A stretch of DNA of 64,000 nt from Microbacterium commune (lineage in GTDB: Bacteria > Actinomycetota > Actinomycetes > Actinomycetales > Microbacteriaceae), in the NCBI RefSeq assembly GCF_014836945.1, contig NZ_JACSPX010000001.1, positions 1,785,970 to 1,849,969 on the forward strand. Reading direction: 5' to 3'. A program made the translations under genes and the position numbers. This document shows positions 45,495 through 55,596 of the stretch, in pieces. The notes below the pieces were generated by a model, which made no database searches, was not told the origin of the DNA, and saw only the letters and a program-made list of their open reading frames with translations. Every line of letters starts with the position of its first letter. Within the stretch, counting starts at the first letter, position 1.

Positions 45495-45500
45495 TAGTCT
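45495..45500 (+). promoter_or_regulatory. -10 box TAGTCT for the TauE-type permease gene
   Basis: TAGTCT ends seven bases before GTG 45508; leaderless mRNA expected, and the reason for that start choice. Confidence 0.55.
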
Positions 45501-45507
45501 GAACTGC

Positions 45508-46305
45508 GTGAATGCAGAGCACCAGGCCATCACCCGAGGGCCGCGCGCCTACCTCTCCTTCATCGGCATCGGCCTCCTGGCCGGTCTGCTCTCGGGGCTG
45601 TTCGGCGTCGGGGGCGGCACGGTGATCGTGCCGCTGCTGGTGCTGCTGCTCAGCTTCGGACAGCGCATCTCCGCGGGCACGTCGCTGGCAGCCATCGTTC
45701 CTACCGCGAGCGTCGGGGTGATCTCGTATGCGATCTCGGGCTCCGTGGCCTGGATCCCCGCGCTCATCCTCGCCGCCGGCGCCGTGGTGGGCGCGCAGAT
45801 CGGCTCGCGTCTTCTGCCGCGGGTCTCGCAGAACGCGCTGCGGTGGGGATTCGTCGTGTTCCTCATCGTCGTGATCGTGAGTCTGTTCCTGGTCATCCCC
45901 TCCCGCGCCGCCGAGTTCGAGCTCGGCTGGCTCAACGGCGTCGCGCTGGTCGCCGTCGGCGTGGTCACCGGCGTCATCGCCGGGCTGATCGGCGTCGGCG
46001 GGGGAGTGATCATCGTCCCCGTGCTCATGCTCGGCTTCGGCACGAGCGACCTGGTCGCCAAGGGAACCTCGCTGCTGATGATGATCCCCACGGCGGTCTC
46101 CGGAACCATCGGCAACCTGCGTCACCGCAACGTCGATCTGGTCGCGGCGGCCCTGATCGGCGTCTCCGCGTGCACGACGACCGCGCTCGGCGCCTGGCTC
46201 GCCACGCGGATCGACCCGTTCGCGGGCAACATCCTGTTCGCCGCGTATCTCGTCGTGATCGCCGTGCAGATGGCGCTGAAGGCGCTGCGGTCGCGCCGGC
46301 GCTGA
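45508..46305 (+). CDS. TauE/SafE-family membrane permease
   Basis: 265-residue integral membrane protein with about eight helices in two similar halves. Each half carries the family glycine motif: GLLSGLFGVGGGTVIVPLL and VIAGLIGVGGGVIIVPVLM. Relatives export sulfite or organosulfonates or move other small anions; the substrate here is unknown. GTG 45508 is favoured by the promoter spacing; the frame open to 45451 adds a non-conserved stretch. Divergent from the ligase. Confidence 0.9.
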   Translation: MNAEHQAITRGPRAYLSFIGIGLLAGLLSGLFGVGGGTVIVPLLVLLLSFGQRISAGTSLAAIVPTASVGVISYAISGSVAWIPALILAAGAVVGAQIGSRLLPRVSQNALRWGFVVFLIVVIVSLFLVIPSRAAEFELGWLNGVALVAVGVVTGVIAGLIGVGGGVIIVPVLMLGFGTSDLVAKGTSLLMMIPTAVSGTIGNLRHRNVDLVAAALIGVSACTTTALGAWLATRIDPFAGNILFAAYLVVIAVQMALKALRSRRR

Positions 46306-46349
46306 CGCGTGTGCACGGCGCCCAGCAGGGTGCGGATCGGGCTGCCGGG

Positions 46350-46355
46350 TAGGAT
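46350..46355 (+). promoter_or_regulatory. -10 box TAGGAT for the MaoC pair and murB
   Basis: TAGGAT ends six bases before GTG 46362. The three genes that follow are closely packed and probably share this start. Confidence 0.55.
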
Positions 46356-46361
46356 CGGGGG

Positions 46362-46823
46362 GTGCCCGTGAACAGTGAACTGGTCGGCAGGGAGTTCCCG
46401 CCGACAGACCCGTACCTCGTCGGCCGCGAGAAGGTGCGCGAGTTCGCGCGCGCCGTCTTCGCCGACGCCCCGCAGCACATCGACGTCGATGCGGCTCGCG
46501 CAGCGGGCTACTCCGACCTCGTCGCTCCGCCGACCTTCCCGATGGTGATCCAGGATCTCACTCTGCAGCAGCTGCTCTCCGAGCCCGACTCCGGCATCGT
46601 CCTGGCGCGCACGATCCACGCCGAGCAGCGGTTCCAGTACTCCCGGCCGATCGTGGCCGGCGATGAGCTGACCGCCCAGCTGGCCGTCACGGGCATCCGC
46701 TCGCTGGGCGGCAACGCGATGATCACGAGCGAGGCGAGCATCACCGACGCGGCGGGCGAGCACGTCGTCACGGCGGTCAGCGTGCTGCTGGTCGGCTCCG
46801 ACAGCGAAGGGGAGACCGCGTGA
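46362..46823 (+). CDS. MaoC-like N-terminal dehydratase domain protein (HadA/HadC-like)
   Basis: 153-residue hot-dog-fold protein: GREFPPTDPYLVGREKVREF, YSDLVAPPTFPMVI and IHAEQRFQYSRPIVAGDEL, matching the FAS1-like dehydratase half that lacks the main catalytic His/Asp pair. It should pair with the next gene to form a heterodimeric (3R)-hydroxyacyl dehydratase, as HadA/HadC do with HadB in mycobacteria. No mycolate genes are present, so the acyl substrate is unclear. GTG start, leaderless; overlaps the next gene. Confidence 0.85.
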   Translation: MPVNSELVGREFPPTDPYLVGREKVREFARAVFADAPQHIDVDAARAAGYSDLVAPPTFPMVIQDLTLQQLLSEPDSGIVLARTIHAEQRFQYSRPIVAGDELTAQLAVTGIRSLGGNAMITSEASITDAAGEHVVTAVSVLLVGSDSEGETA

Positions 46824-47224
46824 TGGCCGAGTTCACCGTCGGCGATGTCATCGCCGAGCGCACCCTGCATCTGACCCGCGAGTCCCTCGTGCGCTACGCC
46901 GGGGCATCCGGAGACTTCAACCCGATCCACTACCGCGACGACATCGCCGCCGCCGTCGGCCTGCCCGGTGTGCTCGCGCACGGGATGCTGACCATGGGCA
47001 TCGCGTCGTCCGTCGTCCTCTCGGCTCTGCCGGCCGACACGCGGGTCGTCGACTACGGGGTCCGGTTCACCAAGCCGGTCGTCGTCGACGCCGAGACGGG
47101 GGCCGACGTGCACATCGTCGCCAAGGTGGCCGCGGTCGACGAGACCGCGGCGCGCATCGACCTCACCGTGAAGGCGGCCGGGACGACCGTGCTCGTCAAG
47201 GCTCAGCTCCGGGTCGCGCTCTGA
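46823..47224 (+). CDS. MaoC-like (R)-hydroxyacyl dehydratase, catalytic half (HadB-like)
   Basis: 133-residue hot-dog protein carrying the catalytic motif YAGASGDFNPIHYRDDIAAA (Asp and His) and GVLAHGMLTMGIASSV. It is the active partner of the preceding subunit. ATG 46823 is used; GTG 46820, one codon earlier, is also possible, and both overlap the upstream stop. murB follows after one base. MaoC pairs next to murB are a recurring actinobacterial arrangement, though the functional reason is not known. Confidence 0.88.
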   Translation: MAEFTVGDVIAERTLHLTRESLVRYAGASGDFNPIHYRDDIAAAVGLPGVLAHGMLTMGIASSVVLSALPADTRVVDYGVRFTKPVVVDAETGADVHIVAKVAAVDETAARIDLTVKAAGTTVLVKAQLRVAL

Positions 47225-47225
47225 C

Positions 47226-48377
47226 ATGGCAACCGCCGACGTGATCGAGATCCCGCCTATCGCCCTGCGCGAGCTCACCACCCTGCGCACCGGCGCCGCC
47301 CCGCAGCGGATGCTCGAGGCGCGCACGCGCGAGCAGCTGCTCGCTGCGCTGCAGGACGTCTGGGCGACCGGCGACGACTGGTTCGTGCTCGGGGGCGGAT
47401 CGAACCTGTTCGTCGGCGATGCGCCCTTCGAGGGCGCGGTGATCCGTGTGCTCACCGAGGGCATCGAAGAGCTCCCCTCTCCGCATGCCGGCCGCGTCCG
47501 TCTGCGCGTGCAGGCCGGGCACAGCTGGGACGCCCTGGTCGCGTACGCCGTCGACCGCGGGTACGCCGGCATCGAGGCGATGAGCGGGATCCCCGGCACG
47601 GTCGGGGCCGCGCCCGTGCAGAACGTGGGCGCATACGGGCAGGAGATCCAGGAGACCCTCGTCGAGGTCGAGCTGATCGACGAGCACGAAGATGCCCCGA
47701 CGATACTCCCCGCGGCCGAACTCGGCCTGGGTTTTCGCACCTCCGTGCTCAAGCATCACTACGGAGAGGCGGAGGGCCGCCGCGCTGTCATCGTCTCGGT
47801 GACCCTCGATCTCGCCGTCACCGGCGACGCCGGCCGGGTGGTGCGCGGCGAGCAGCTGCGTCGAGCACTGGGCCTCGAGGACTACGAGGCCGTCCCCCTC
47901 GCGTGGGTGCGCTCGCGGATCCTCGAGACGCGTGCGGCGAAGGGCATGCTGCTCGACGCCGACGACCCGGACACGTGGAGCGCCGGCTCGTTCTTCCAGA
48001 ATGCGATCGTGCCGGAGACCGTGGCGCGGAGTCTGCCGCCGGAGTGCCCGCGCTGGCCCGTGGAGCCCGACCTCGACTCGGTCACCGTCATCCCGCTGGA
48101 CTCGTACCACGGACTCGCGCCGCGCGAGGAGAAGCCCCTCGCCTCGGTGAAGGTCAGCGCCGCGTGGCTCATCGAGAACTCCGGCATCCGCAGGGGCTTC
48201 CGTCTGCCGCAGTCGCGCGCAGGGCTGTCGACCAAGCACGCGCTCGCGCTCAGCAACAGGGGCGGCGCGACCGCTGCGGAGCTGAGCGAGCTGGCCAGGT
48301 TCATCCAGAGCCGTGTGCACGCCGAGTTCGGCCTGCTGCTGCAGCCCGAGCCGGTGCTCGTCGGGGTGGACCTGTAG
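47226..48377 (+). CDS. murB: UDP-N-acetylmuramate dehydrogenase
   Basis: 383-residue FAD enzyme reducing UDP-GlcNAc-enolpyruvate to UDP-MurNAc for peptidoglycan. It has TTLRTGAAPQRMLEARTREQ, the FAD-binding VLGGGSNLFVGDAPFEGAVI, GIEAMSGIPGTVGAAPVQNV, GFRTSVLKHHY and the C-terminal SAAWLIENSGIRRGFRLPQS. The presence of the extra loop before GSFFQNAIV suggests a type I-like enzyme. Third gene of the unit with the dehydratase pair. Confidence 0.96.
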   Translation: MATADVIEIPPIALRELTTLRTGAAPQRMLEARTREQLLAALQDVWATGDDWFVLGGGSNLFVGDAPFEGAVIRVLTEGIEELPSPHAGRVRLRVQAGHSWDALVAYAVDRGYAGIEAMSGIPGTVGAAPVQNVGAYGQEIQETLVEVELIDEHEDAPTILPAAELGLGFRTSVLKHHYGEAEGRRAVIVSVTLDLAVTGDAGRVVRGEQLRRALGLEDYEAVPLAWVRSRILETRAAKGMLLDADDPDTWSAGSFFQNAIVPETVARSLPPECPRWPVEPDLDSVTVIPLDSYHGLAPREEKPLASVKVSAAWLIENSGIRRGFRLPQSRAGLSTKHALALSNRGGATAAELSELARFIQSRVHAEFGLLLQPEPVLVGVDL

Positions 48378-48397
48378 ATCGAACGGGGCACCGCGCG

Positions 48398-48403
48398 TAC
48401 ACT
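48398..48403 (+). promoter_or_regulatory. -10 box TACACT for the VOC gene
   Basis: TACACT ends six bases before ATG 48410; leaderless mRNA expected. Confidence 0.55.
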
Positions 48404-48409
48404 CGCCGG

Positions 48410-48805
48410 ATGGCCGGACTGATCCCGTATCTGCTCTTCCCCGGCAGCGCCGCAGAGGCGCTGTCGTTCTACGCATCGGTGTTCGGCGGTGAGACGCGGC
48501 TGTTCACCTATGCCGAGGCGGGGCGCGCCGACGGTCCCGGCGACGCGATCGCGCATGGCATGCTCGACGGCCCGATCGAGCTGGCGGGGGCGGATGCCGC
48601 GGCCGGCGAGAGCACGGTGTCGGTGAACGGCATGTTCTTCTCGCTTCTGGGTGCGGCGGAGCCTGAGACGCTCGCGGCGTGGTTCGACGCGCTCGCCGAG
48701 GGCGGCAGCATCATCGACCCGCTGCAGAAGCGCCCGTGGGGCGACCACGACGGCACGCTCGTCGACCGCTTCGGCGTGCCCTGGCTCATCGGATACCAGG
48801 GCTGA
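48410..48805 (+). CDS. VOC-superfamily protein, PhnB-like
   Basis: 131-residue protein with the paired beta-alpha-beta-beta-beta modules of the glyoxalase/VOC fold. LIPYLLFPGSAAEALSFYAS near the N-terminus and the C-terminal PLQKRPWGDHDGTLVDRFGV are typical of PhnB/3-demethylubiquinone-methyltransferase-like members. These are usually named by homology only, and no substrate can be assigned. Start fixed by the -10 box; single gene, convergent with the aminotransferase. Confidence 0.85.
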   Translation: MAGLIPYLLFPGSAAEALSFYASVFGGETRLFTYAEAGRADGPGDAIAHGMLDGPIELAGADAAAGESTVSVNGMFFSLLGAAEPETLAAWFDALAEGGSIIDPLQKRPWGDHDGTLVDRFGVPWLIGYQG

Positions 48806-48848
48806 CGGCAGACCCCGGTATCGAGTGTCGAGTAGCCGGTGATCGACC

Positions 48849-50066
48849 TCAGGCCGAGAACAGGCGCTGCATGCGCTGCACGCCCTCGAGCAGCTGGTCA
48901 TCGCCCAGGGCGTACGACAGGCGCAGGTAGCCGGACGGACCGAATGCCTCGCCGGGCACGACCGCCACCTCGGCCTCGTCGAGGATGAAGTCGGCGAGCT
49001 CCAGCGAGGTGCTCGGCGTCACCGTGCTGCCGTCGCGCCGGGTCCAGGCGCGACCGAGCAGGCCCTGCACGTCCGGGTAGACGTAGAACGCACCGGTCGG
49101 GGTGGGCACGACCATGCCGTCGATCTTCGACAGCTCCGCCACGATCAGCTTGCGCCGGCGGTCGAACGCCTCGCGCATCTTCTCGGCCTCGTCCTGCGGA
49201 CCGTTCAGGGCGGCGATCGCGCCGCGCTGGGCGACGTTGTTCACGTTGCTCGACAGGTGCGACTGCAGGTTCGCGGCGACCTTGATGGCGTCCGCGGGGC
49301 CGACCATCCAGCCGACCCGCCATCCGGTCATGGCGTAGGTCTTCGCGACGCCGTTGACGAGGATCGTCTGGTTCGCGATCTCGGGCAGCGCCTCGACGAT
49401 GGAGGTGGCCTTGACCCCCTCGTAGGTGAGGTTCTGGTAGATCTCGTCGCTGATCACCCAGATGCCGTGCTCGAGCGCCCACTCGGCGATCGCCTTCGTC
49501 TCCTCAGCCGTGTAGACCGACCCGGTCGGGTTCGACGGGGAGACGAACACGAGAACAGTGGTGCGCTCGGTTCGGGCGGCCTCGAGCTGCGCGACGGTGA
49601 CCTTGTACTCCTGGTCGGCGCCGGCGAAGACCTCGACCGGCACGCCGTCGGCCAGCTGAATGGCCTCCGGGTACGTGGTCCAGTACGGCGCCGGCAGCAG
49701 CACCTCGTCGCCCGGGTTCACGACCGCTTGGAACGCCTGGTACACCGACTGCTTGCCGCCGTTGGTGACGATGACCTGGCTGGGCGAGACCTTCAGACCC
49801 GAGTCGCGCAGCGTCTTCGCGGCGATCGCCTCGCGCAGCTCGGGCAGACCCGCGGCGGGGGTGTAACGGTAGTTGGCCGGGTCGGCGAGAGCGGTCGCGG
49901 CCGCGTCGACGATGAACTGCGGAGTCGCGAAGTCGGGCTCCCCGGCAGCGTACGAGATCACGGGCTTGCCCTCGGCTTTGAGGGCCTTGGCCTTGGCATC
50001 CACCTTCAGAGTGGCGGACTCGGCGATGGCGGACAGTTTGCGGGAGAGCGGGGCGCGTTCGGTCAC
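48849..50066 (-). CDS. Class I aminotransferase (aspartate transaminase type)
   Basis: 405-residue PLP enzyme. [19 protein letters not shown] at the N-terminus, [26 protein letters not shown], and the PLP Lys in [17 protein letters not shown] near residue 245; the substrate Arg is in [11 protein letters not shown]. It most resembles actinobacterial AspC/AspB. GTG 50066 is used because a TACGAT -10 lies seven bases upstream and the longer frame runs into the RraA-like gene. Likely role: aspartate/oxaloacetate exchange; other substrates are possible. Confidence 0.92.
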   Translation of the reverse strand: MTERAPLSRKLSAIAESATLKVDAKAKALKAEGKPVISYAAGEPDFATPQFIVDAAATALADPANYRYTPAAGLPELREAIAAKTLRDSGLKVSPSQVIVTNGGKQSVYQAFQAVVNPGDEVLLPAPYWTTYPEAIQLADGVPVEVFAGADQEYKVTVAQLEAARTERTTVLVFVSPSNPTGSVYTAEETKAIAEWALEHGIWVISDEIYQNLTYEGVKATSIVEALPEIANQTILVNGVAKTYAMTGWRVGWMVGPADAIKVAANLQSHLSSNVNNVAQRGAIAALNGPQDEAEKMREAFDRRRKLIVAELSKIDGMVVPTPTGAFYVYPDVQGLLGRAWTRRDGSTVTPSTSLELADFILDEAEVAVVPGEAFGPSGYLRLSYALGDDQLLEGVQRMQRLFSA

Positions 50067-50073
50067 GACTCCG

Positions 50074-50079
50074 ATCGTA
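50074..50079 (-). promoter_or_regulatory. -10 box TACGAT for the aminotransferase gene
   Basis: TACGAT on the minus strand, seven bases before GTG 50066; leaderless mRNA expected. Confidence 0.55.
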
Positions 50080-50135
50080 CTCGGGGCCGAAGGCCCCGAT
50101 CGGTCTGAGGCAGGACGAGAAGCGGCGAAACCCCG

Positions 50136-50170
50136 GCATCCGAAGAAAACCGGCATTCTTCGCCGGATGC
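50136..50170 (-). terminator. Imperfect hairpin after the RraA-like gene
   Basis: GCATCCGAAGAA and TTCTTCGCCGGATGC pair with a three-base bulge, directly after the stop at 50171. Confidence 0.4.
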
Positions 50171-50635
50171 TCAGCGCTCGACGAGCACGCCGTCCTCGTC
50201 GGCGTACAGCCGAGCTCCCGGGCGGAAGGCGACTCCGCCGAACTCGACGGTCACGTCGGCCTCGCCGGTGCCCTGCTTCCCGCTCTTGCGGGGATTGGTG
50301 CCGAGCGCCTTGACGCCCAGCGGCATGGTCGCGATCGCCGCGCTGTCGCGGACGCACCCGTTGATGACGACGCCGGCCCAGCCGTTGTCGACCGCGAGCT
50401 GCGCGATCATGTCGCCCATCAGCGCCGTGCCGTACGACCCGTCGCCGTCGACGACGAGCACCGCGCCCTCGCCTGGGGAGGAGAGCAGCGATCTCAGCAG
50501 CACGTTGTCCTGAAAGCACCGAACGGTGCGGATCGGGCCCTCGAACGAGGTGCGCCCGCCGAACGAGCGCAGCTGCAGCGGCAGGGACTGCAGGTCGTCG
50601 CCGTGCAGGTCGTACAGATCAGCGGTGGATGTCAT
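50171..50635 (-). CDS. RraA-family protein (aldolase or RNase E inhibitor-like)
   Basis: 154-residue RraA fold. Features are [54 protein letters not shown] and [20 protein letters not shown]. The Arg/Asp in GCVRD and the Gly-rich loop are those used by 4-hydroxy-4-methyl-2-oxoglutarate/4-carboxy-4-hydroxy-2-oxoadipate aldolases and oxaloacetate decarboxylases in this family; other members inhibit RNase E. The two roles cannot be separated by sequence alone. An AGGAG SD precedes ATG 50635. Downstream of aceBA on the same strand. Confidence 0.85.
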   Translation of the reverse strand: MTSTADLYDLHGDDLQSLPLQLRSFGGRTSFEGPIRTVRCFQDNVLLRSLLSSPGEGAVLVVDGDGSYGTALMGDMIAQLAVDNGWAGVVINGCVRDSAAIATMPLGVKALGTNPRKSGKQGTGEADVTVEFGGVAFRPGARLYADEDGVLVER

Positions 50636-50669
50636 GACTCACTCCTATCAGGTGCAGCGGCCGCGCGGC

Positions 50670-50701
50670 GGAGGCCGGATGCTGTGCCGCATCCGGCCTC
50701 C
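50670..50701 (-). terminator. Terminator-like hairpin after aceA
   Basis: Perfect 13-bp stem GGAGGCCGGATGC / GCATCCGGCCTCC with a TGTGCC loop, 16 bases past the aceA stop. No T tract. Confidence 0.65.
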
Positions 50702-50717
50702 GTATCAGCCCGGCGGA

Positions 50718-52313
50718 TCAGCTGAACTGGTTCATCGTGTTGTGCTGCCCGCCCGCCTTCAGCGCGGCCTCTCCCGCGAAGTACTCCTTGTGGTTGTCGC
50801 CCAGGTCGGAGCCGGCCATGTTCTGATGCTTCACGGTGGCGATGCCGCCGCGGATCTCCCGCCGCTGCACCCCCTTCACGTACGCGAGCATGCCCTCGTC
50901 GCCGAAGTAGCCCTTCGCGAGGTCGTCGGTCGAGAGAGCCGCCGTGTGGTACGTCGGCAGCGTGATGAGGTGGTGGAAGATGCCCGCCCGCGCGGACCCG
51001 TCGCGCTGGAAGGTGCGGATCCTCTCGTCGGCCAGCGCCGCGAGCTCGGTGTCGTCGTACTCGACGCTCATCAGCCTGTCGCGGTCGTACGCCGACACGT
51101 CCTCGCCCCGCTCGGCGAGCAGGTCGTACGCCTGCTGGCGGAAGTTCAGCGTCCAGTTGAACGACGGGCTGTTGTTGTAGACCAGCTTCGCGTTCGGGAC
51201 CACCTCGCGGATGCGGTCGACCATCTCCGCGATCTGCTCGACGTGCGGCTTCTCGGTCTCGATCCACAGCAGATCGGCGCCGTGCTGCAGCGAGGTGATG
51301 CAGTCGAGCACGACGCGGTCGGCGCCGCTGCCCGCGCGGAACTGATACAGATTGCTGGCCAGCCGCTTCGGGCGCAGCAGCCGGCCGTCGCGCTTGATCA
51401 CGACATCGCCGTCGCCGAGGTCGGCCGGTGCGATCTCCTCGACGTCGAGGAACGAGTTGTACTGATCTCCCAGGTCGCCCGGCTGGCGCGAGACGGCGAT
51501 CTTCTGCGTGAGGCCGGCGCCGAGCGAGTCAGTGCGCGCGACGATGATGCCGTTGTCGATCCCGAGCTCGAGGAACGCGTAGCGGACCGCGTTGATCTTG
51601 GCGATGAAGTCCTCGTGCGGCACGGTGACCTTGCCGTCCTGATGACCGCACTGCTTCTCGTCCGAGACCTGGTTCTCGATCTGGATGGCGCAGGCGCCGG
51701 CCTCGATCATCTTCTTCGCGAGCAGGTACGTCGCCTCGGGGTTGCCGAAGCCGGCGTCGATGTCGGCGATGATCGGCACGACATGGGTCTCGTGCTCGTC
51801 GATCTGCGACTGGATGAACTCCGCGGCCGTCTCGTCGCCGGCGGCCCGAGCGTCGTCGAGCTGGGTGAACAGCAGGTCGAGCTCACGGGCATCCGCCTGC
51901 CGGAGGAACGTGTACAGCTCTTCGATCAGCGCGGGGACCGCGGTCTTCTCGTGCATCGACTGGTCGGGGAGCGGGCCGAACTCGGAACGGAGGGCCGCGA
52001 CCATCCAGCCCGACAGGTACAGGTAGCGCTTGTTCGTCGACTTCAGGTGCTTCTTGATGGAGATCATCTTCTGCTGCCCGATGAAGCCGTGCCAGACGCC
52101 GAGCGACTGGGTGAACGCCGAGGAGTCGGCGTCGTACTCCTGCATGTCGCGGCGCATGATGTCGGCCGTGTACTGCGCGATCTCCAGCCCGGTGCGGAAC
52201 CGGTTCTGCGCGCGCATGCGCGCTGCCGACTCGGGGTCGATGGCGGCCCAGCCCGCGCCGTGCGCGTGCGTGAGCTGCCGGATGGCGTCGATGTCGTCCT
52301 GGTAGCGGGTCAT
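50718..52313 (-). CDS. aceA: Isocitrate lyase
   Basis: 531-residue glyoxylate-shunt enzyme splitting isocitrate to succinate and glyoxylate. The catalytic loop is DEKQCGHQDGKV (KKCGH-type, with QCGH here). Other motifs are PIIADIDAGFGNPEATYLLA, IENQVSDEKQCGH and TETEKPH-like WIETEKPHVEQI, plus SPSFNW. It is longer than the 430-residue E. coli type and belongs to the longer ICL branch. Downstream of aceB by 28 bases, probably one transcript. Confidence 0.96.
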   Translation of the reverse strand: MTRYQDDIDAIRQLTHAHGAGWAAIDPESAARMRAQNRFRTGLEIAQYTADIMRRDMQEYDADSSAFTQSLGVWHGFIGQQKMISIKKHLKSTNKRYLYLSGWMVAALRSEFGPLPDQSMHEKTAVPALIEELYTFLRQADARELDLLFTQLDDARAAGDETAAEFIQSQIDEHETHVVPIIADIDAGFGNPEATYLLAKKMIEAGACAIQIENQVSDEKQCGHQDGKVTVPHEDFIAKINAVRYAFLELGIDNGIIVARTDSLGAGLTQKIAVSRQPGDLGDQYNSFLDVEEIAPADLGDGDVVIKRDGRLLRPKRLASNLYQFRAGSGADRVVLDCITSLQHGADLLWIETEKPHVEQIAEMVDRIREVVPNAKLVYNNSPSFNWTLNFRQQAYDLLAERGEDVSAYDRDRLMSVEYDDTELAALADERIRTFQRDGSARAGIFHHLITLPTYHTAALSTDDLAKGYFGDEGMLAYVKGVQRREIRGGIATVKHQNMAGSDLGDNHKEYFAGEAALKAGGQHNTMNQFS

Positions 52314-52341
52314 GGCATGTCCTTCGTGTGGGGAGGGATGG

Positions 52342-54006
<1,665 letters not shown>

Positions 54007-54137
54007 GGTCGTTCTCCTCCGTGAGATGTTCGGTCGGCCAGGCGGCTGACGGGGGCGTGGCATCCACTGTGCGTGAAGAAATACGCCCTTGATGGCCGAA
54101 GGGTCGGAGAAGTTCGGTTGAATTTCTGTTTCTGTGA

Positions 54138-54143
54138 CAGACT
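54138..54143 (+). promoter_or_regulatory. -10 box CAGACT for the RamB-type regulator gene
   Basis: CAGACT ends six bases before ATG 54150; leaderless mRNA expected. Upstream, AGAAAT (54077-54082) and ATTTCT (54122-54127) form an inverted pair in the aceB-ramB interval that could hold a regulator site. Confidence 0.45.
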
Positions 54144-54149
54144 GCGTTC

Positions 54150-55586
54150 ATGATCGACGACTCCGACGCGCTCACCATCGGCCGCCGCATCCGGCAGCTG
54201 CGCCTCGCCCGCGGCATGACGCTGGAAGATCTCGCCGCGCGCATCGACCGCGCGCCGAGCCAGGTGTCGATGTTCGAGACGGGCAAGCGCGAGCCGAAGC
54301 TCACCCTCCTGCAGACGATCGCCAGGGTGCTCGACACGACCCTGGACGGGCTGCTCGAGGGCGAGCCCCTCGATGAGCGTGCGACCCGCGAGATCGCGCT
54401 CGAGCGCGCCATGAAGGGCCAGACGTTCCAGGCTCTGGGCATTCCGTCGTTCCGGATCGGCAAATCGCTCTCGAATGACGTGATCGACGCGATGCTCGCG
54501 CTGCACGGCGAGATCGAGCGGCTGCGCGACGAGCGCGCCGCGACGCCGGAGGAGGCTCGCCGCGCCAACCTCGAGCTGCGCCATCTCATGCGCCGACAGG
54601 ACAACTACTTCGCCGAGCTCGAAGCGCAGGCGCGCGAGATCCTCGACGCGGTGGGTCACCCGGGCGGGCCGCTGACCCAGCGCACCGCGTCGGAGATCGC
54701 GGCCCACCTCGGCTTCACGCTGCACTACGCGCCCGACCTGCCGCAGTCCACGCGCAGCGTCGCCGATCTCGCGCATGGTCGGCTGTACCTCTCCAGCAGC
54801 GTCCCGGCGAAGGGCGATGCGCGCACCGCCGTGCTGCAGGCGCTGTCGAGCCGGATCCTCGGGCATTCCGAGCCGCGCAGCTATGCCGAGTTCCTGCGGC
54901 AGCGGGTCGAGACGAACTATCTCACCGGCGCGCTGCTCGTGCCGGAGACGCACGTCGTGCCCGTGCTGCAGGACGCCAAGCAGCGCCGCGCCATCTCGGT
55001 GGAGGACGTGCGCGACGCCTACTCCGTCTCGTACGAGACCGCGGCGCACCGGTTCACGAATCTTGCGACGCGGCATCTGGGCATCCCGGTGCACTTCCTC
55101 AAGGTGCACGAGTCGGGCACCATCACCAAGGCCTACGAGAACGACGACGTGAACTTCCCGACCGACCGGCTGGGGTCGATCGAGGGGCAGATGTGCTGCC
55201 GTCGGTGGACGAGCCGGGAGGTGTTCGACGTCGACGACCGGTTCAACCCGTACTACCAGTACACCGACACCGGCAACGGCACCTACTGGTGCACCGCTCG
55301 CGTCGAGCCGTCGAGCGAAGGACTGCACTCGGTGAGCGTGGGCGTGCGCTTCGACGACACGAAGTGGTTCGTCGGGCGGGACACCCCGAACCGAGGAGTG
55401 TCGACGCACTCGGTCGAGACCTGCTGCCGTCGTGCGCCCGCCGAGCTCGAGCAGCGCTGGCGCGATCAGGCGTGGCCGAATGTGCGCACTCCGCGCACCC
55501 TGCTGGCCACCCTGCCGACGGGGTCGTTCCCCGGTGTCGACACCACCGACGTGTACGAGTTCCTCGAGGCGCACGCACCGCGCTGA
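54150..55586 (+). CDS. ramB: RamB-type regulator of acetate metabolism (XRE/ScfR family)
   Basis: 478 residues. An N-terminal XRE helix-turn-helix (about 10-65: IGRRIRQLRLARGMTLEDLA and APSQVSMFETGKREPKLTL) is followed by a coiled coil, an IrrE-like peptidase-fold region with no visible HExxH metal motif, and the C-terminal DUF2083/ScfR domain with clustered Cys (MCCRRW and ETCCRR). Corynebacterium RamB has the same layout and length and represses aceA/aceB. Position divergent from aceB fits the same job. The C. glutamicum site consensus was not found in the gap. Confidence 0.88.
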   Translation: MIDDSDALTIGRRIRQLRLARGMTLEDLAARIDRAPSQVSMFETGKREPKLTLLQTIARVLDTTLDGLLEGEPLDERATREIALERAMKGQTFQALGIPSFRIGKSLSNDVIDAMLALHGEIERLRDERAATPEEARRANLELRHLMRRQDNYFAELEAQAREILDAVGHPGGPLTQRTASEIAAHLGFTLHYAPDLPQSTRSVADLAHGRLYLSSSVPAKGDARTAVLQALSSRILGHSEPRSYAEFLRQRVETNYLTGALLVPETHVVPVLQDAKQRRAISVEDVRDAYSVSYETAAHRFTNLATRHLGIPVHFLKVHESGTITKAYENDDVNFPTDRLGSIEGQMCCRRWTSREVFDVDDRFNPYYQYTDTGNGTYWCTARVEPSSEGLHSVSVGVRFDDTKWFVGRDTPNRGVSTHSVETCCRRAPAELEQRWRDQAWPNVRTPRTLLATLPTGSFPGVDTTDVYEFLEAHAPR

Positions 55587-55596
55587 GTGGCGGCGT

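Noticed and set aside
49300..49360. Ala instead of Ser before the PLP lysine in the aminotransferase ([10 protein letters not shown])
   Set aside because: This form is normal in actinobacterial class I aminotransferases as far as I know, so it is not an anomaly.
48849..50519. Longer aminotransferase reading frame starting at 50519
   Set aside because: It would overlap the RraA-like gene; GTG 50066 has a promoter at leaderless spacing and gives the normal family length.
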